Positions 21,568 through 34,800 of a stretch of DNA of 64,000 bases are shown here, one piece after another. Source of the DNA: Anagrus nilaparvatae. Its lineage: Eukaryota; Arthropoda; Insecta; Hymenoptera; Mymaridae. A program made the translations under genes and the position numbers. Below the pieces are notes generated by a model, which was not told the origin of the DNA, did not search any database, and saw only the letters and a program-made list of their open reading frames with translations. Positions within the stretch are counted from its first letter, which is position 1; each line of letters begins with the position of its first letter. The stretch covers positions 12,542,001 through 12,606,000 of the forward strand of contig JAKSXM010000040.1 of assembly GCA_022575985.1 (NCBI GenBank), given 5' to 3'.

Positions 21568-23037
21568 AATATTAATATCTATTGGACTAATTGTCTTTTG
21601 TAATTTTTGGGCCATAGATTTTTTGGGTTAAAATGGACCTTTTGGACCATTTTGTAGGACAAAATGTATTTTTTGGATCGCACGTGTGGACCATTTATAT
21701 TTATAATATATAAGATAACTAGCAAAAGTTGGAGGGGGGGGCTCCGCCCCCCCCTGTGTCACATTTCCTTCTGTTTGTGTTGCTTCAAAAAATCATTTTT
21801 CATTGCAAATTTATAATTATGCAAACACATTCAGAATTTTCGAATGAGACTCAGTCCCTCCTGTTCACATTTACTTCAATACTTTTCTGTTGCTTAAAAA
21901 AATCATGTTTCTCTTCAAATTTATAATTATGCAAACACATTCAAACTATTCAGAGCAGCGTAGGTGAAACATTAATGAAAAATTATAGGTTCTGATTGAT
22001 TCTCTAGTTATAATAGAGAAAATAAAAAAATTTAACTTAGTACGTATAAATTAGTGCCAAATTAAGTAATACCAATTGTGACAGTAACATTTAATCATAT
22101 TTTTTAGGTATTTCAGTTTTTAAGCAAATTTACAAAAAATTTTATATATCCTAAAAATAGTAAAAATTGAATGTCTCAAAAAGTAAGAAATCTGAGTCAG
22201 AAAACTATAGCCTATGTTATCCGAATACTTTTATTCTTTATTATGACACTGGTTTCATATCAAGTGGTTCGGCGGTTCTTGAGTCATTATGGTACAGACA
22301 AACAGACAAACAGACAAACAAACAAATATATAATATACAATAATATAATAAAAACAAACAAATAATATAATATACTATACCCTAAAATTTGAGTTGAATA
22401 TATATAATATATAGTAAAAAATTTTAAAAATATTTTATAAAATTTTAAAGATACCTCCGTTTTGAATAAAAATTTCAGAGAAGACGTAAAAATTAGTGCT
22501 GAATTGAATACTATGAAGTGCGATACCAAAATTTTTCGATAGTATCGAGATATTTCAATTTTTAATAAAATTTTTTAAAAATGTTATCAAGTTCAAAAAT
22601 ACTAAAAATTAAATATCTCAAAAGCTACGATAGTTAATCAGAAAATATAGGGCCTATGTCACCCGCATTTTTTTTTTCTTCATTTTGACGCCGGTTTCAT
22701 GCCAATCGGTTCGGTGGTTCTTGAGTCATTAGGGTACAGACAAACAGACAAACAGACAAATAAATTTTCAAATATATATAGTATTAAGATATATTTAAAA
22801 AACTGTTCGCTCTACGGGGGTTGGCGCGCGGAGCGCGCAGGGGGCGGAGCGAAACCCCCGTAGAGCGAACAGTTTTTTAAATATATTATCTTATATATTA
22901 TAAATATAAATGGTCCACACGTGCGATCCAAAAAATACATTTTGTCCTACAAAATGGTCCAAAAGGTCCATTTTAACCCAAAAAATCTATGGCCCAAAAA
23001 TTACAAAAGACAATTAGTCCAATAGATATTAATATTT
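21568..23037. mobile_element. Large near-perfect palindrome (foldback), split by a Helitron-like element
   Basis: 21568-21718 is the inverted copy of 22886-23037, about 150 bp, without a mismatch that I could see. Skipping the inserted element (21719-22789), the left arm continues from 22790 with TATATTTAAAAAACTGTTCG and CTCTACGGGGGTT and still mirrors the right arm (AACCCCCGTAGAG at about 22852). The original structure is therefore a palindrome of roughly 400 bp with arms near 185 bp and a GC-rich centre of about 30 bp (GGCGCGCGGAGCGCGC...). It has no coding capacity. It lies between the minisatellite and a (TA)n tract. Confidence 0.85.
21719..22789 (-). mobile_element. Helitron-like element, copy 2 (non-autonomous)
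   Basis: On the minus strand it starts 5'-TCTTAATACTATATATA at 22789 and ends CTAG at 21722-21719. A GC-rich hairpin (GGGGGGGC..GCCCCCCC) stands 11 nt before the end. Host bases are A before and T after, with no target duplication. The interior has two diverged ~390-bp tandem units (about 22000-22345 and 22430-22790), each with an ACAGACAAACAGAC-type stretch. It matches copy 1 at 5244-6263 along its length. No Rep/helicase gene. The opposite arm of the host palindrome shows the uninterrupted target and confirms both boundaries. Confidence 0.82.
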
Positions 23038-23039
23038 TA

Positions 23040-23090
<51 letters not shown>
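23038..23090. repeat. (TA)n microsatellite, left border of the satellite region
   Basis: About 24 TA dinucleotides followed by GATATCTG. A similar tract with CCGGATATC-like orientation inverted (GGATATC then TA repeats) stands at 54203-54240. Confidence 0.9.
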
Positions 23091-23092
<2 letters not shown>

Positions 23093-23095
23093 TAT

Positions 23096-23350
23096 CTGCA
23101 CTTTCTGGGACATTCTATATTTATTTTGGCCTTTTCTGGGACTTAAGGGGTTTTCTGGGAAGTCCCAGAAAAAAAATAGATTTAACATAAGCTTCTGGTA
23201 ATTTTATGAATTCCCAGAAACTAGTATTTGTTTTTCTGGGACGTCCCAGAAATAATATATAAGCTGTTTGTGGGACGTCCCAGATATAATATATAAGTTG
23301 TTTCTGGGACTTCCCAGAAGAAAATTTAATGTTTCTGGTAATTTTAAAAT
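23096..23350. repeat. Cluster of TTCTGGGAC words, left border
   Basis: At least seven CTGGGA or TCCCAG words occur in 250 bp, several joined as palindromes such as TTCTGGGACGTCCCAGAA. The spacers also repeat (AATAATATATAAG). Orientation is mainly TTCTGGGAC on the plus strand, opposite to the cluster at 54013-54210. Confidence 0.85.
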
Positions 23351-23709
23351 GATTCAAAGACATCAATGTCACATTCTTTAAACTCATTCAGTAATAAAAC
23401 TAATGAATGATTATAAGCATATTAGCACGGATTTCATGAAAATATAAATTAATATAACTCAACTTTTTCTATAAAGTCATGTATTAACATTTTCTATTTT
23501 GTGTTTCTTCAAGTATTAAAATTATGATGAAGAATAAATTTAAATATAACAGAATCGCATCTTTTAATTTTGTTCTAAAACACAGGAAAGACATTAAAAA
23601 ATTTTGAAATCATTAGCGTTGCTAAACTCCGACAATTTATTCAGTAACTATTATTACAACATATATAGCATTAATACTAATTCCGTTAGACTCCTTTAGT
23701 GAACGTTGC
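23351..23709. other. AT-rich stretch before the satellite
   Basis: No gene and no clear similarity to the satellite unit was seen. Confidence 0.45.
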
Positions 23710-24025
23710 TTCGTTAAAATTCAATTAATTTAAGAATATCATTTATTCGTACTTAATATGGATAAAATTAAATATTTATCATGAAATGAATTGTTCAAAT
23801 AAGTCGCTACAAAAATTGATATGGTTGAAAACTTTACTTTATAAAATATTTAGATAAGATTTAATTAATTATAAATATAAAAAGAATTTTTCACTGCAAT
23901 AGTATTTAATAAGAATGGGTTAAGGCCCTAATCGTGAAATTAATTAGTCTGATTAGAAACTGTTATAAATTACATTGCAAATCACTATTTTTTTTTAATT
24001 TAAATTTTGTAGATATTTAGTGCAC

Positions 24026-25048
24026 GGTGACCTGGATGCGTTTTATTATGCGATCAAAATGACAAAAAAACTGTAAGTTGGGGTCCTTTCTACACTAAAA
24101 AATGTCTACGTATTTTCTATCCGGACTTTCTATACAGCTACTCTAAGTGTGTGCTGAAAATATTTTCATATTTTGAATAATGATGAATTGAATTTTTTTG
24201 TAAGACTAGTTTTTTTTTCGATGTATCCGGGATTCCTAACGCGCCTGCAGAACTCAAAAATATAAGTAAAAATAATAAGTTTTTCGTTGGATTTAGACCA
24301 AAACGTCGATTTTTGAGCCCAAAATAGCTCTCGAAAGTTTTTTTTTGGCCTTCTCAAAATTGGGATTTTCTTAAAACTTTTAGTTTTTTTAGTGGATTTA
24401 AATAATGTTTTAGATTATGTTCAAATTGATATCCTGTAGTATTTTTTCCACAGCAATCCGATGAAATCATTTATTTTAGCTTTTGATCACGTTTTAAGGA
24501 TGATAATCGATTTTCGTTACTTTTTAGGGTCTGAAATTCAAAGAGAACAATTTTATATGTTATGTAATTTTCTGAATAAACTTTTCTGTATAATATTTAC
24601 AAGAGGGACTTGTCTATTTTTTCCCCAGAAATCCGATGAAACGATTTATTTTAGCTTTTGAATACTTCTTATAAGTGAAAAATTCATTTTTTTTCGTGTT
24701 TCAGTGTCCCAATTTTAAGGAAATCTATTATAAAAGGTTATTATTTTCAAAATGTTTTTCTCAATATTATTTACAAAAGGATCTTGAATATTTTTCCCCA
24801 GAAATTCAACCACGTCTTATATGAGACAAATCGAATTTTCTCGTTATACAGTGTCATAATTTTAAGAAAATCCATTACAAAAATTAAGACAATATTAAAA
24901 ATATGAAAATATTGACAACAAACGCTTAAAGTAGCTGGATAGAAGGTCCCGATAAGAAAATCGTAGACATTTAATTTAACTCGTCACATAAAACACCCCG
25001 ACATACAATTTTTTTTGTCATTTTGATCGAATAATAAAACGTTTCCAA
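24026..25048. mobile_element. Foldback transposon inserted in a diverged satellite unit
   Basis: The satellite unit is interrupted after TTTAGTGCAC (24016-24025) and resumes with TTTAGTGTAC (25049-25058), a probable 8-10-bp target duplication. Inverted ends: GCGTTTTATTATGCGATC then AAAATGACAAAAAAA on the left, mirrored on the right before 25048. The match continues inward over about 150 bp (AATGTCTACG and CAGCTACT words). The middle holds three diverged copies of a ~173-bp unit with CCCCAGAAATCCGATGAAA near 24443, 24619 and 24790. No transposase. Superfamily uncertain; the duplication length would suit hAT or Mutator types. Confidence 0.75.
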
Positions 25049-27989
25049 TTTAGTGTACTTATTATTTAAGTAAGATTAAAATTATATTCAAAAAAATTGG
25101 TTGTTAAGTATTATGTCTCAAATGAACGCAAAATGATTCGAATAAATTTTAAGTATTAAAATTTATGACGAATATTATATTATGGTTATTCATGATGGTC
25201 ACCGTGATCAGGTTATCTACTAAAATTCTAAATATCTTATTAATTCGCACTTTCTTAAATATTCCTTAGTGTATATCATAAAATGTCTAAAATAAGGTAC
25301 AGCTAGTTTTAATCTTTTTTTGAAAATATAACACCCAGTATTTAAAATGCATCTCAGATTGAGCTGTAGAAGTAAAAGTCCCAGAAAGGCTTAATAAAAT
25401 TATAAAAATTCCCAGAAAACCAAATTACTATATATTTTGAATAATTTTAATTTTAAATAAAAGACATTGATTAATATTTTCTACGTAGATTCTTTTTAAT
25501 GACGATTTAAAATTTTTTTTGCAGTTTTATTAGCCATACTGTAAAATTCGGTATAAATAGAATATTTTAAATTGTAGTATATTTGCAAATTTTCTTGTCT
25601 CTGTCACTATAACCAGGTCTACTTAATTAAGTAACAGTAAGCTTGATATATATCAAGATGGAAGCAATTTAATATAGAAAAGTTACTTATTGCGAGCATA
25701 GGCTTATAAATCGAAATTTATCTATTAATTTTTCGTTAAATCAAAACTTAAAAGTCATACAATTTTGTATCTAACCAAACAGATTATGTTTTAGCACACC
25801 GGCTATAAATTTATGAAATTATTAGTATATTTTGAAAAAAATATGTAAATTTATGACGCATAGAATATTATGTTAAATTATATTAAATTATGTAATTTTT
25901 TTAATTAACTAAAATTTTGTAAATAAACTTTATCATTTTAAATTTAGAGTATTCATTTTTCAAAGCGATGTTTTGATATTTTAATAAGAATTTAATATAT
26001 ACTTATTTGTATGCACCAGAATGTGTTTATAATAGATAAGTAAAAATATTATTCAAAATCTCAATTTTTAAAATAAGTCACTGCAAAAAATATTTTTGGT
26101 CGATAACTTTACTTTTATTTATTTAGTTAAGATTTTATTATAAATGTAAAAACAATTTTTCACAATAATCATTTTTAATAAGAACGGGTTAAGATCCTAA
26201 TCGTTAATTTAATTAGTCTAATAAGTAATCGTTATAAATTACATTGCCAATCGCTATTTTATTTTTTATTTATATTTTGCAGATATTTAATGTACTTATT
26301 ATTTTAGTAAGATAAAAAAATATTCGAAAAAGTATTTTCTTAAGTATTTTAATTCAAATGAACGAAAAATCAGTCGGACAAGTTTTAAGAGTTCAAAATT
26401 AGCATGAATCTTATATTATGGTTATTAATGAAAGTCACCGTAATCAGGTTATCTATTAAAATTCTGAATATCTTATTATTTCGTACTTTCTTAAATATTC
26501 CTTAGTGTATATCATAAAATGTCTAAAATAAGGTAAAGCTAGTTTTAATCTTTTTTTGAAAATATAATACCCAGTATTTAAAATGCATCTCAGATTGAGC
26601 TGTAGAAGTAAAAGTCCCAGAAAGGCTTAATAAAGTTATAAAAAATCCCAGAAAATCAAATTATCTATATATTTTGAATAATTTTAAGTTTTTAATCAAA
26701 GATATTGATTAATATTTTCTACGTAGATTCTTTTTAATGATGATTTAAAATTTTTTTTGGAGTTTTATTAGCCATACTGTAAAATTCGGTATAAATAGAA
26801 TATTTTAAATTGTAGTATATTTGCAAATTTTCTTGTCTCTGTCACTATAACCAGGTCTACTTAATTAAGTAACAGTAAGCTTGATATATATCAAGATGGA
26901 AGCAATTTAATATAGAAAAGTTACTTATTGCGAGCATAGGCTTATAAATCGAAATTTATCTATTAATTTTTCGTTAAATCAAAACTTAAAAGTCATACAA
27001 TTTTGTATCTAACCAAACAGATTATGTTTTAGCACACCGGCTATAAATTTATGAAATTATTAGTATATTTTGAAAAAAATATGTAAATTTATGACGCATA
27101 GAATATTATGTTAAATTATATTAAATTATGTAATTTTTTTAATTAACTAAAATTTTGTAAATAAACTTTATCATTTTAAATTTAGAGTATTCATTTTTCA
27201 AAGCGATGTTTTGATATTTTAATAAGAATTTAATATATACTTATTTGTATGCACCAGAATGTGTTTATAATAGATAAGTAAAAATATTATTCAAAATCTC
27301 AATTTTTAAAATAAGTCACTGCAAAAAATATTTTTGGTCGATAACTTTACTTTTATTTATTTAGTTAAGATTTTATTATAAATGTAAAAACAATTTTTCA
27401 CAATAATCATGTTTAATAAGAACGGGTTAAGATCCTAATCGTTAATTTAATTAGTCTAATAAGTAATCGTTATAAATTACATTGCCAATCGCTATTTTAT
27501 TTTTTATTTATATTTTGCAGATATTTAATGTACTTATTATTTTAGTAAGATAAAAAAATATTCGAAAAAGTATTTTCTTAAGTATTTTAATTCAAATGAA
27601 CGAAAAATCAGTCGGACAAGTTTTAAGAGTTCAAAATTAGCATGAATCTTATATTATGGTTATTAATGAAAGTCACCGTAATCAGGTTATCTATTAAAAT
27701 TCTGAATATCTTATTATTTCGTACTTTCTTAAATATTCCTTAGTGTATATCATAAAATGTCTAAAATAAGGTAAAGCTAGTTTTAATCTTTTTTTGAAAA
27801 TATAATACCCAGTATTTAAAATGCATCTCAGATTGAGCTGTAGAAGTAAAAGTCCCAGAAAGGCTTAATAAAGTTATAAAAAATCCCAGAAAATCAAATT
27901 ATCTATATATTTTGAATAATTTTAAGTTTTTAATCAAAGATATTGATTAATATTTTCTACGTAGTTTCTTTTTAATGATGATTTAAAAT

Positions 27990-28850
27990 TTTTTTTGGAG
28001 TTTTATTAGCCATACTTTGAAAATCGATATAAATAAAATATTTTAAATTGTAGCATATTTGAAAATTTTCTTGTCACTGTCACTATAACTGGGTCTACTT
28101 ATTTTAGTAACAGTTAGCTTGATATATATTAAGATGAAAGCAATTTAATAAAGAAAAGTTACCTATTGCGAGCATAGGCTTATAAATCGAAATAAATCTA
28201 TGAATTTTTCGTTAAATCAAAACTTAATAGTGATACAATTTTGTATCTAACCAAACAGATTGCGTTTAAGCACACCAGCTATAATTTTATGAAATTATTA
28301 GTATATTTTGAAAAAAAAATGTAAATTTATGATGCATAGAATATTATGTTAAATTATATTAAATTATATAAGTTTTAAGTATTAAAATTTAGCATGAAAC
28401 TTATATTTTGGTTATTCATGATTGTCACCGTAATCAGGTTATCTATTAAAATTCTGAATATCTTATTATTTCATACATTCTTAAATATTCCTTAGTGTAT
28501 ATCATAAAATGTTTAAAATAAGTTATAGCTAGTTTTAATCTTTTTTTCAAAATATAACACCCAGTATTTAATATGTATCTCAGATTGAGCTGTAGAAGTA
28601 AAAGTCCCAGAAAGGCTTAATAAAGTTATAAAAAATCCCAGAAAACCAAATTAACTATATATTTTTAACAATTTTAAGTTTGGAATCAAAGACATTGATT
28701 AATATTTTCTACGTAGATTCTAGTTAATGACGATTTAAAATTTTTTTTGCAGTTTGATTAGCCATACTGTAAAATTCTGTATAAATAGAATATTTTAAGT
28801 TGTAGTATATTTGCAAATTTTCTTGACGCTGTCACTATAACCAGGTCTAC
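27990..28850. repeat. Short satellite unit (first), shared deletion junction
   Basis: Within this unit the sequence jumps from ATTAAATTATATAAG directly to TTTTAAGTATTAAAATTTAG, removing about 486 bp present in normal units. The same junction occurs near 40255, 42240, 46705 and, slightly longer, 49935. The whole segment is nearly identical to about 39850-40740. Confidence 0.85.
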
Positions 28851-31800
28851 TTAATTAAGTAACAGTAAGCTTGATATATATCAAGATGGAAGCAATTTAA
28901 TATAGAAAAGTTACTTATTGCGAGCATAGGCTTATAAATCGAAATTAATCTATTAATTTTTCGTTAAATCAAAACTTAAAAGTCATACAATTTTGTATCT
29001 AACCAAACAGATTATGTTTTAGCACACCGGCTATAAATTTATGAAATTATTATTATATTTTGAAAAAAATATGTAAATTTATGACGCATAGAATATTATG
29101 TTAAATTATATTAAATTATGTAATTTTTTTAATTAACTAAAATTTTGTAAATAAACTTTATCATTTTAAATTTAGAGTATTCATTTTTCAAAGCGATGTT
29201 TTGATATTTTAATAAGAATTTAATATATACTTATTTGTATGCACCAGAATGTGTTTATAATAGATAAGTAAAAATATTATTCAAAATCTCAATTTTTAAA
29301 ATAAGTCACTGCAAAAAATATTTTTGGTCGATAACTTTACTTTTATTTATTTAGTTAAGATTTTATTATAAATGTAAAAACAATTTTTCACAATAATCAT
29401 GTTTAATAAGAACGGGTTAAGATCCTAATCGTTAATTTAATTAGTCTAATAAGTAATCGTTATAAATTACATTGCCAATCGCTATTTTATTTTTTATTTA
29501 TATTTTGCAGATATTTAATGTACTTATTATTTTAGTAAGATAAAAAAATATTCGAAAAAGTATTTTCTTAAGTATTTTAATTCAAATGAACGAAAAATCA
29601 GTCGGACAAGTTTTAAGAGTTCAAAATTAGCATGAATCTTATATTATGGTTATTAATGAAAGTCACCGTAATCAGGTTATCTATTAAAATTCTGAATATC
29701 TTATTATTTCGTACTTTCTTAAATATTCCTTAGTGTATATCATAAAATGTCTAAAATAAGGTAAAGCTAGTTTTAATCTTTTTTTGAAAATATAATACCC
29801 AGTATTTAAAATGCATCTCAGATTGAGCTGTAGAAGTAAAAGTCCCAGAAAGGCTTAATAAAGTTATAAAAAATCCCAGAAAATCAAATTATCTATATAT
29901 TTTGAATAATTTTAAGTTTTTAATCAAAGATATTGATTAATATTTTCTACGTAGATTCTTTTTAATGATGATTTAAAATTTTTTTTGGAGTTTTATTAGC
30001 CATACTGTAAAATTCGGTATAAATAGAATATTTTAAATTGTAGTATATTTGCAAATTTTCTTGTCTCTGTCACTATAACCAGGTCTACTTAATTAAGTAA
30101 CAGTAAGCTTGATATATATCAAGATGGAAGCAATTTAATATAGAAAAGTTACTTATTGCGAGCATAGGCTTATAAATCGAAATTTATCTATTAATTTTTC
30201 GTTAAATCAAAACTTAAAAGTCATACAATTTTGTATCTAACCAAACAGATTATGTTTTAGCACACCGGCTATAAATTTATGAAATTATTAGTATATTTTG
30301 AAAAAAATATGTAAATTTATGACGCATAGAATATTATGTTAAATTATATTAAATTATGTAATTTTTTTAATTAACTAAAATTTTGTAAATAAACTTTATC
30401 ATTTTAAATTTAGAGTATTCATTTTTCAAAGCGATGTTTTGATATTTTAATAAGAATTTAATATATACTTATTTGTATGCACCAGAATGTGTTTATAATA
30501 GATAAGTAAAAATATTATTCAAAATCTCAATTTTTAAAATAAGTCACTGCAAAAAATATTTTTGGTCGATAACTTTACTTTTATTTATTTAGTTAAGATT
30601 TTATTATAAATGTAAAAACAATTTTTCACAATAATCATGTTTAATAAGAACGGGTTAAGATCCTAATCGTTAATTTAATTAGTCTAATAAGTAATCGTTA
30701 TAAATTACATTGCCAATCGCTATTTTATTTTTTATTTATATTTTGCAGATATTTAATGTACTTATTATTTTAGTAAGATAAAAAAATATTCGAAAAAGTA
30801 TTTTCTTAAGTATTTTAATTCAAATGAACGAAAAATCAGTCGGACAAGTTTTAAGAGTTCAAAATTAGCATGAATCTTATATTATGGTTATTAATGAAAG
30901 TCACCGTAATCAGGTTATCTATTAAAATTCTGAATATCTTATTATTTCGTACTTTCTTAAATATTCCTTAGTGTATATCATAAAATGTCTAAAATAAGGT
31001 AAAGCTAGTTTTAATCTTTTTTTGAAAATATAATACCCAGTATTTAAAATGCATCTCAGATTGAGCTGTAGAAGTAAAAGTCCCAGAAAGGCTTAATAAA
31101 GTTATAAAAAATCCCAGAAAATCAAATTATCTATATATTTTGAATAATTTTAAGTTTTTAATCAAAGATATTGATTAATATTTTCTACGTAGATTCTTTT
31201 TAATGATGATTTAAAATTTTTTTTGGAGTTTTATTAGCCATACTGTAAAATTCGGTATAAATAGAATATTTTAAATTGTAGTATATTTGCAAATTTTCTT
31301 GTCTCTGTCACTATAACCAGGTCTACTTAATTAAGTAACAGTAAGCTTGATATATATCAAGATGGAAGCAATTTAATATAGAAAAGTTACTTATTGCGAG
31401 CATAGGTTTATAAATCGAAATTTATCTATTAATTTTTCGTTAAATCAAAACTTAAAAGTCATACAATTTTGTATCTAACCAAACAGATTATGTTTTAGCA
31501 CACCGGCTATAAATTTATGAAATTATTAGTATATTTTGAAAAAAATATGTAAATTTATGACGCATAGAATATTATGTTAAATTATATTAAATTATGTAAT
31601 TTTTTTAATTAACTAAAATTTTGTAAATAAACTTTATCATTTTAAATTTAGAGTATTCATTTTTCAAAGCGATGTTTTGATATTTTAATAAGAATTTAAT
31701 ATATACTTATTTGTATGCACCAGAATGTGTTTATAATAGATAAGTAAAAATATTATTCAAAATCTCAATTTTTAAAATAAGTCACTGCAAAAAATATTTT

Positions 31801-34800
31801 TGGTCGATAACTTTACTTTTATTTATTTAGTTAAGATTTTATTATAAATGTAAAAACAATTTTTCACAATAATCATGTTTAATAAGAACGGGTTAAGATC
31901 CTAATCGTTAATTTAATTAGTCTAATAAGTAATCGTTATAAATTACATAGCCAATCGCTATTTTATTTTTTATTTATATTTTGCAGATATTTAATGTACT
32001 TATTATTTTAGTAAGATAAAAAAATATTCGAAAAAGTATTTTCTTAAGTATTTTAATTCAAATGAACGAAAAATCAGTCGGACAAGTTTTAAGAGTTCAA
32101 AATTAGCATGAATCTTATATTATGGTTATTAATGAAAGTCACCGTAATCAGGTTATCTATTAAAATTCTGAATATCTTATTATTTCGTACTTTCTTAAAT
32201 ATTCCTTAGTGTATATCATAAAATGTCTAAAATAAGGTAAAGCTAGTTTTAATCTTTTTTTGAAAATATAATACCCAGTATTTAAAATGCATCTCAGATT
32301 GAGCTGTAGAAGTAAAAGTCCCAGAAAGGCTTAATAAAGTTATAAAAAATCCCAGAAAATCAAATTATCTATATATTTTGAATAATTTTAAGTTTTTAAT
32401 CAAAGATATTGATTAATATTTTCTACGTAGATTCTTTTTAATGATGATTTAAAATTTTTTTTGGAGTTTTATTAGCCATACTGTAAAATTCGGTATAAAT
32501 AGAATATTTTAAATTGTAGTATATTTGCAAATTTTCTTGTCTCTGTCACTATAACCAGGTCTACTTAATTAAGTAACAGTAAGCTTGATATATATCAAGA
32601 TGGAAGCAATTTAATATAGAAAAGTTACTTATTGCGAGCATAGGCTTATAAATCGAAATTTATCTATTAATTTTTCGTTAAATCAAAACTTAAAAGTCAT
32701 ACAATTTTGTATCTAACCAAACAGATTATGTTTTAGCACACCGGCTATAAATTTATGAAATTATTAGTATATTTTGAAAAAAATATGTAAATTTATGACG
32801 CATAGAATATTATGTTAAATTATATTAAATTATGTAATTTTTTTAATTAACTAAAATTTTGTAAATAAACTTTATCATTTTAAATTTAGAGTATTCATTT
32901 TTCAAAGCGATGTTTTGATATTTTAATAAGAATTTAATATATACTTATTTGTATGCACCAGAATGTGTTTATAATAGATAAGTAAAAATATTATTCAAAA
33001 TCTCAATTTTTAAAATAAGTCACTGCAAAAAATATTTTTGGTCGATAACTTTACTTTTATTTATTTAGTTAAGATTTTATTATAAATGTAAAAACAATTT
33101 TTCACAATAATCATGTTTAATAAGAACGGGTTAAGATCCTAATCGTTAATTTAATTAGTCTAATAAGTAATCGTTATAAATTACATTGCCAATCGCTATT
33201 TTATTTTTTATTTATATTTTGCAGATATTTAATGTACTTATTATTTTAGTAAGATAAAAAAATATTCGAAAAAGTATTTTCTTAAGTATTTTAATTCAAA
33301 TGAACGAAAAATCAGTCGGACAAGTTTTAAGAGTTCAAAATTAGCATGAATCTTATATTATGGTTATTAATGAAAGTCACCGTAATCAGGTTATCTATTA
33401 AAATTCTGATTATCTTATTATTTCGTACTTTCTTAAATATTCCTTAGTGTATATCATAAAATGTCTAAAATAAGGTAAAGCTAGTTTTAATCTTTTTTTG
33501 AAAATATAATACCCAGTATTTAAAATGCATCTCAGATTGAGCTGTAGAAGTAAAAGTCCCAGAAAGGCTTAATAAAGTTATAAAAAATCCCAGAAAATCA
33601 AATTATCTATATATTTTGAATAATTTTAAGTTTTTAATCAAAGATATTGATTAATATTTTCTACGTAGATTCTTTTTAATGATGATTTAAAATTTTTTTT
33701 GGAGTTTTATTAGCCATACTGTAAAATTCGGTATAAATAGAATATTTTAAATTGTAGTATATTTGCAAATTTTCTTGTCTCTGTCACTATAACCAGGTCT
33801 ACTTAATTAAGTAACAGTAAGCTTGATATATATCAAGATGGAAGCAATTTAATATAGAAAAGTTACTTATTGCGAGCATAGGTTTATAAATCGAAATTTA
33901 TCTATTAATTTTTCGTTAAATCAAAACTTAAAAGTCATACAATTTTGTATCTAACCAAACAGATTATGTTTTAGCACACCGGCTATAAATTTATGAAATT
34001 ATTAGTATATTTTGAAAAAAATATGTAAATTTATGACGCATAGAATATTATGTTAAATTATATTAAATTATGTAATTTTTTTAATTAACTAAAATTTTGT
34101 AAATAAACTTTATCATTTTAAATTTAGAGTATTCATTTTTCAAAGCGATGTTTTGATATTTTAATAAGAATTTAATATATACTTATTTGTATGCACCAGA
34201 ATGTGTTTATAATAGATAAGTAAAAATATTATTCAAAATCTCAATTTTTAAAATAAGTCACTGCAAAAAATATTTTTGGTCGATAACTTTACTTTTATTT
34301 ATTTAGTTAAGATTTTATTATAAATGTAAAAACAATTTTTCACAATAATCATGTTTAATAAGAACGGGTTAAGATCCTAATCGTTAATTTAATTAGTCTA
34401 ATAAGTAATCGTTATAAATTACATTGCCAATCGCTATTTTATTTTTTATTTATATTTTGCAGATATTTAATGTACTTATTATTTTAGTAAGATAAAAAAA
34501 TATTCGAAAAAGTATTTTCTTAAGTATTTTAATTCAAATGAACGAAAAATCAGTCGGACAAGTTTTAAGAGTTCAAAATTAGCATGAATCTTATATTATG
34601 GTTATTAATGAAAGTCACCGTAATCAGGTTATCTATTAAAATTCTGAATATCTTATTATTTCGTACTTTCTTAAATATTCCTTAGTGTATATCATAAAAT
34701 GTCTAAAATAAGGTAAAGCTAGTTTTAATCTTTTTTTGAAAATATAATACCCAGTATTTAAAATGCATCTCAGATTGAGCTGTAGAAGTAAAAGTCCCAG

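Noticed and set aside
22973..23201. 70-codon frames on both strands around the (TA)n tract
   Set aside because: They consist largely of Tyr-Ile from the dinucleotide repeat.
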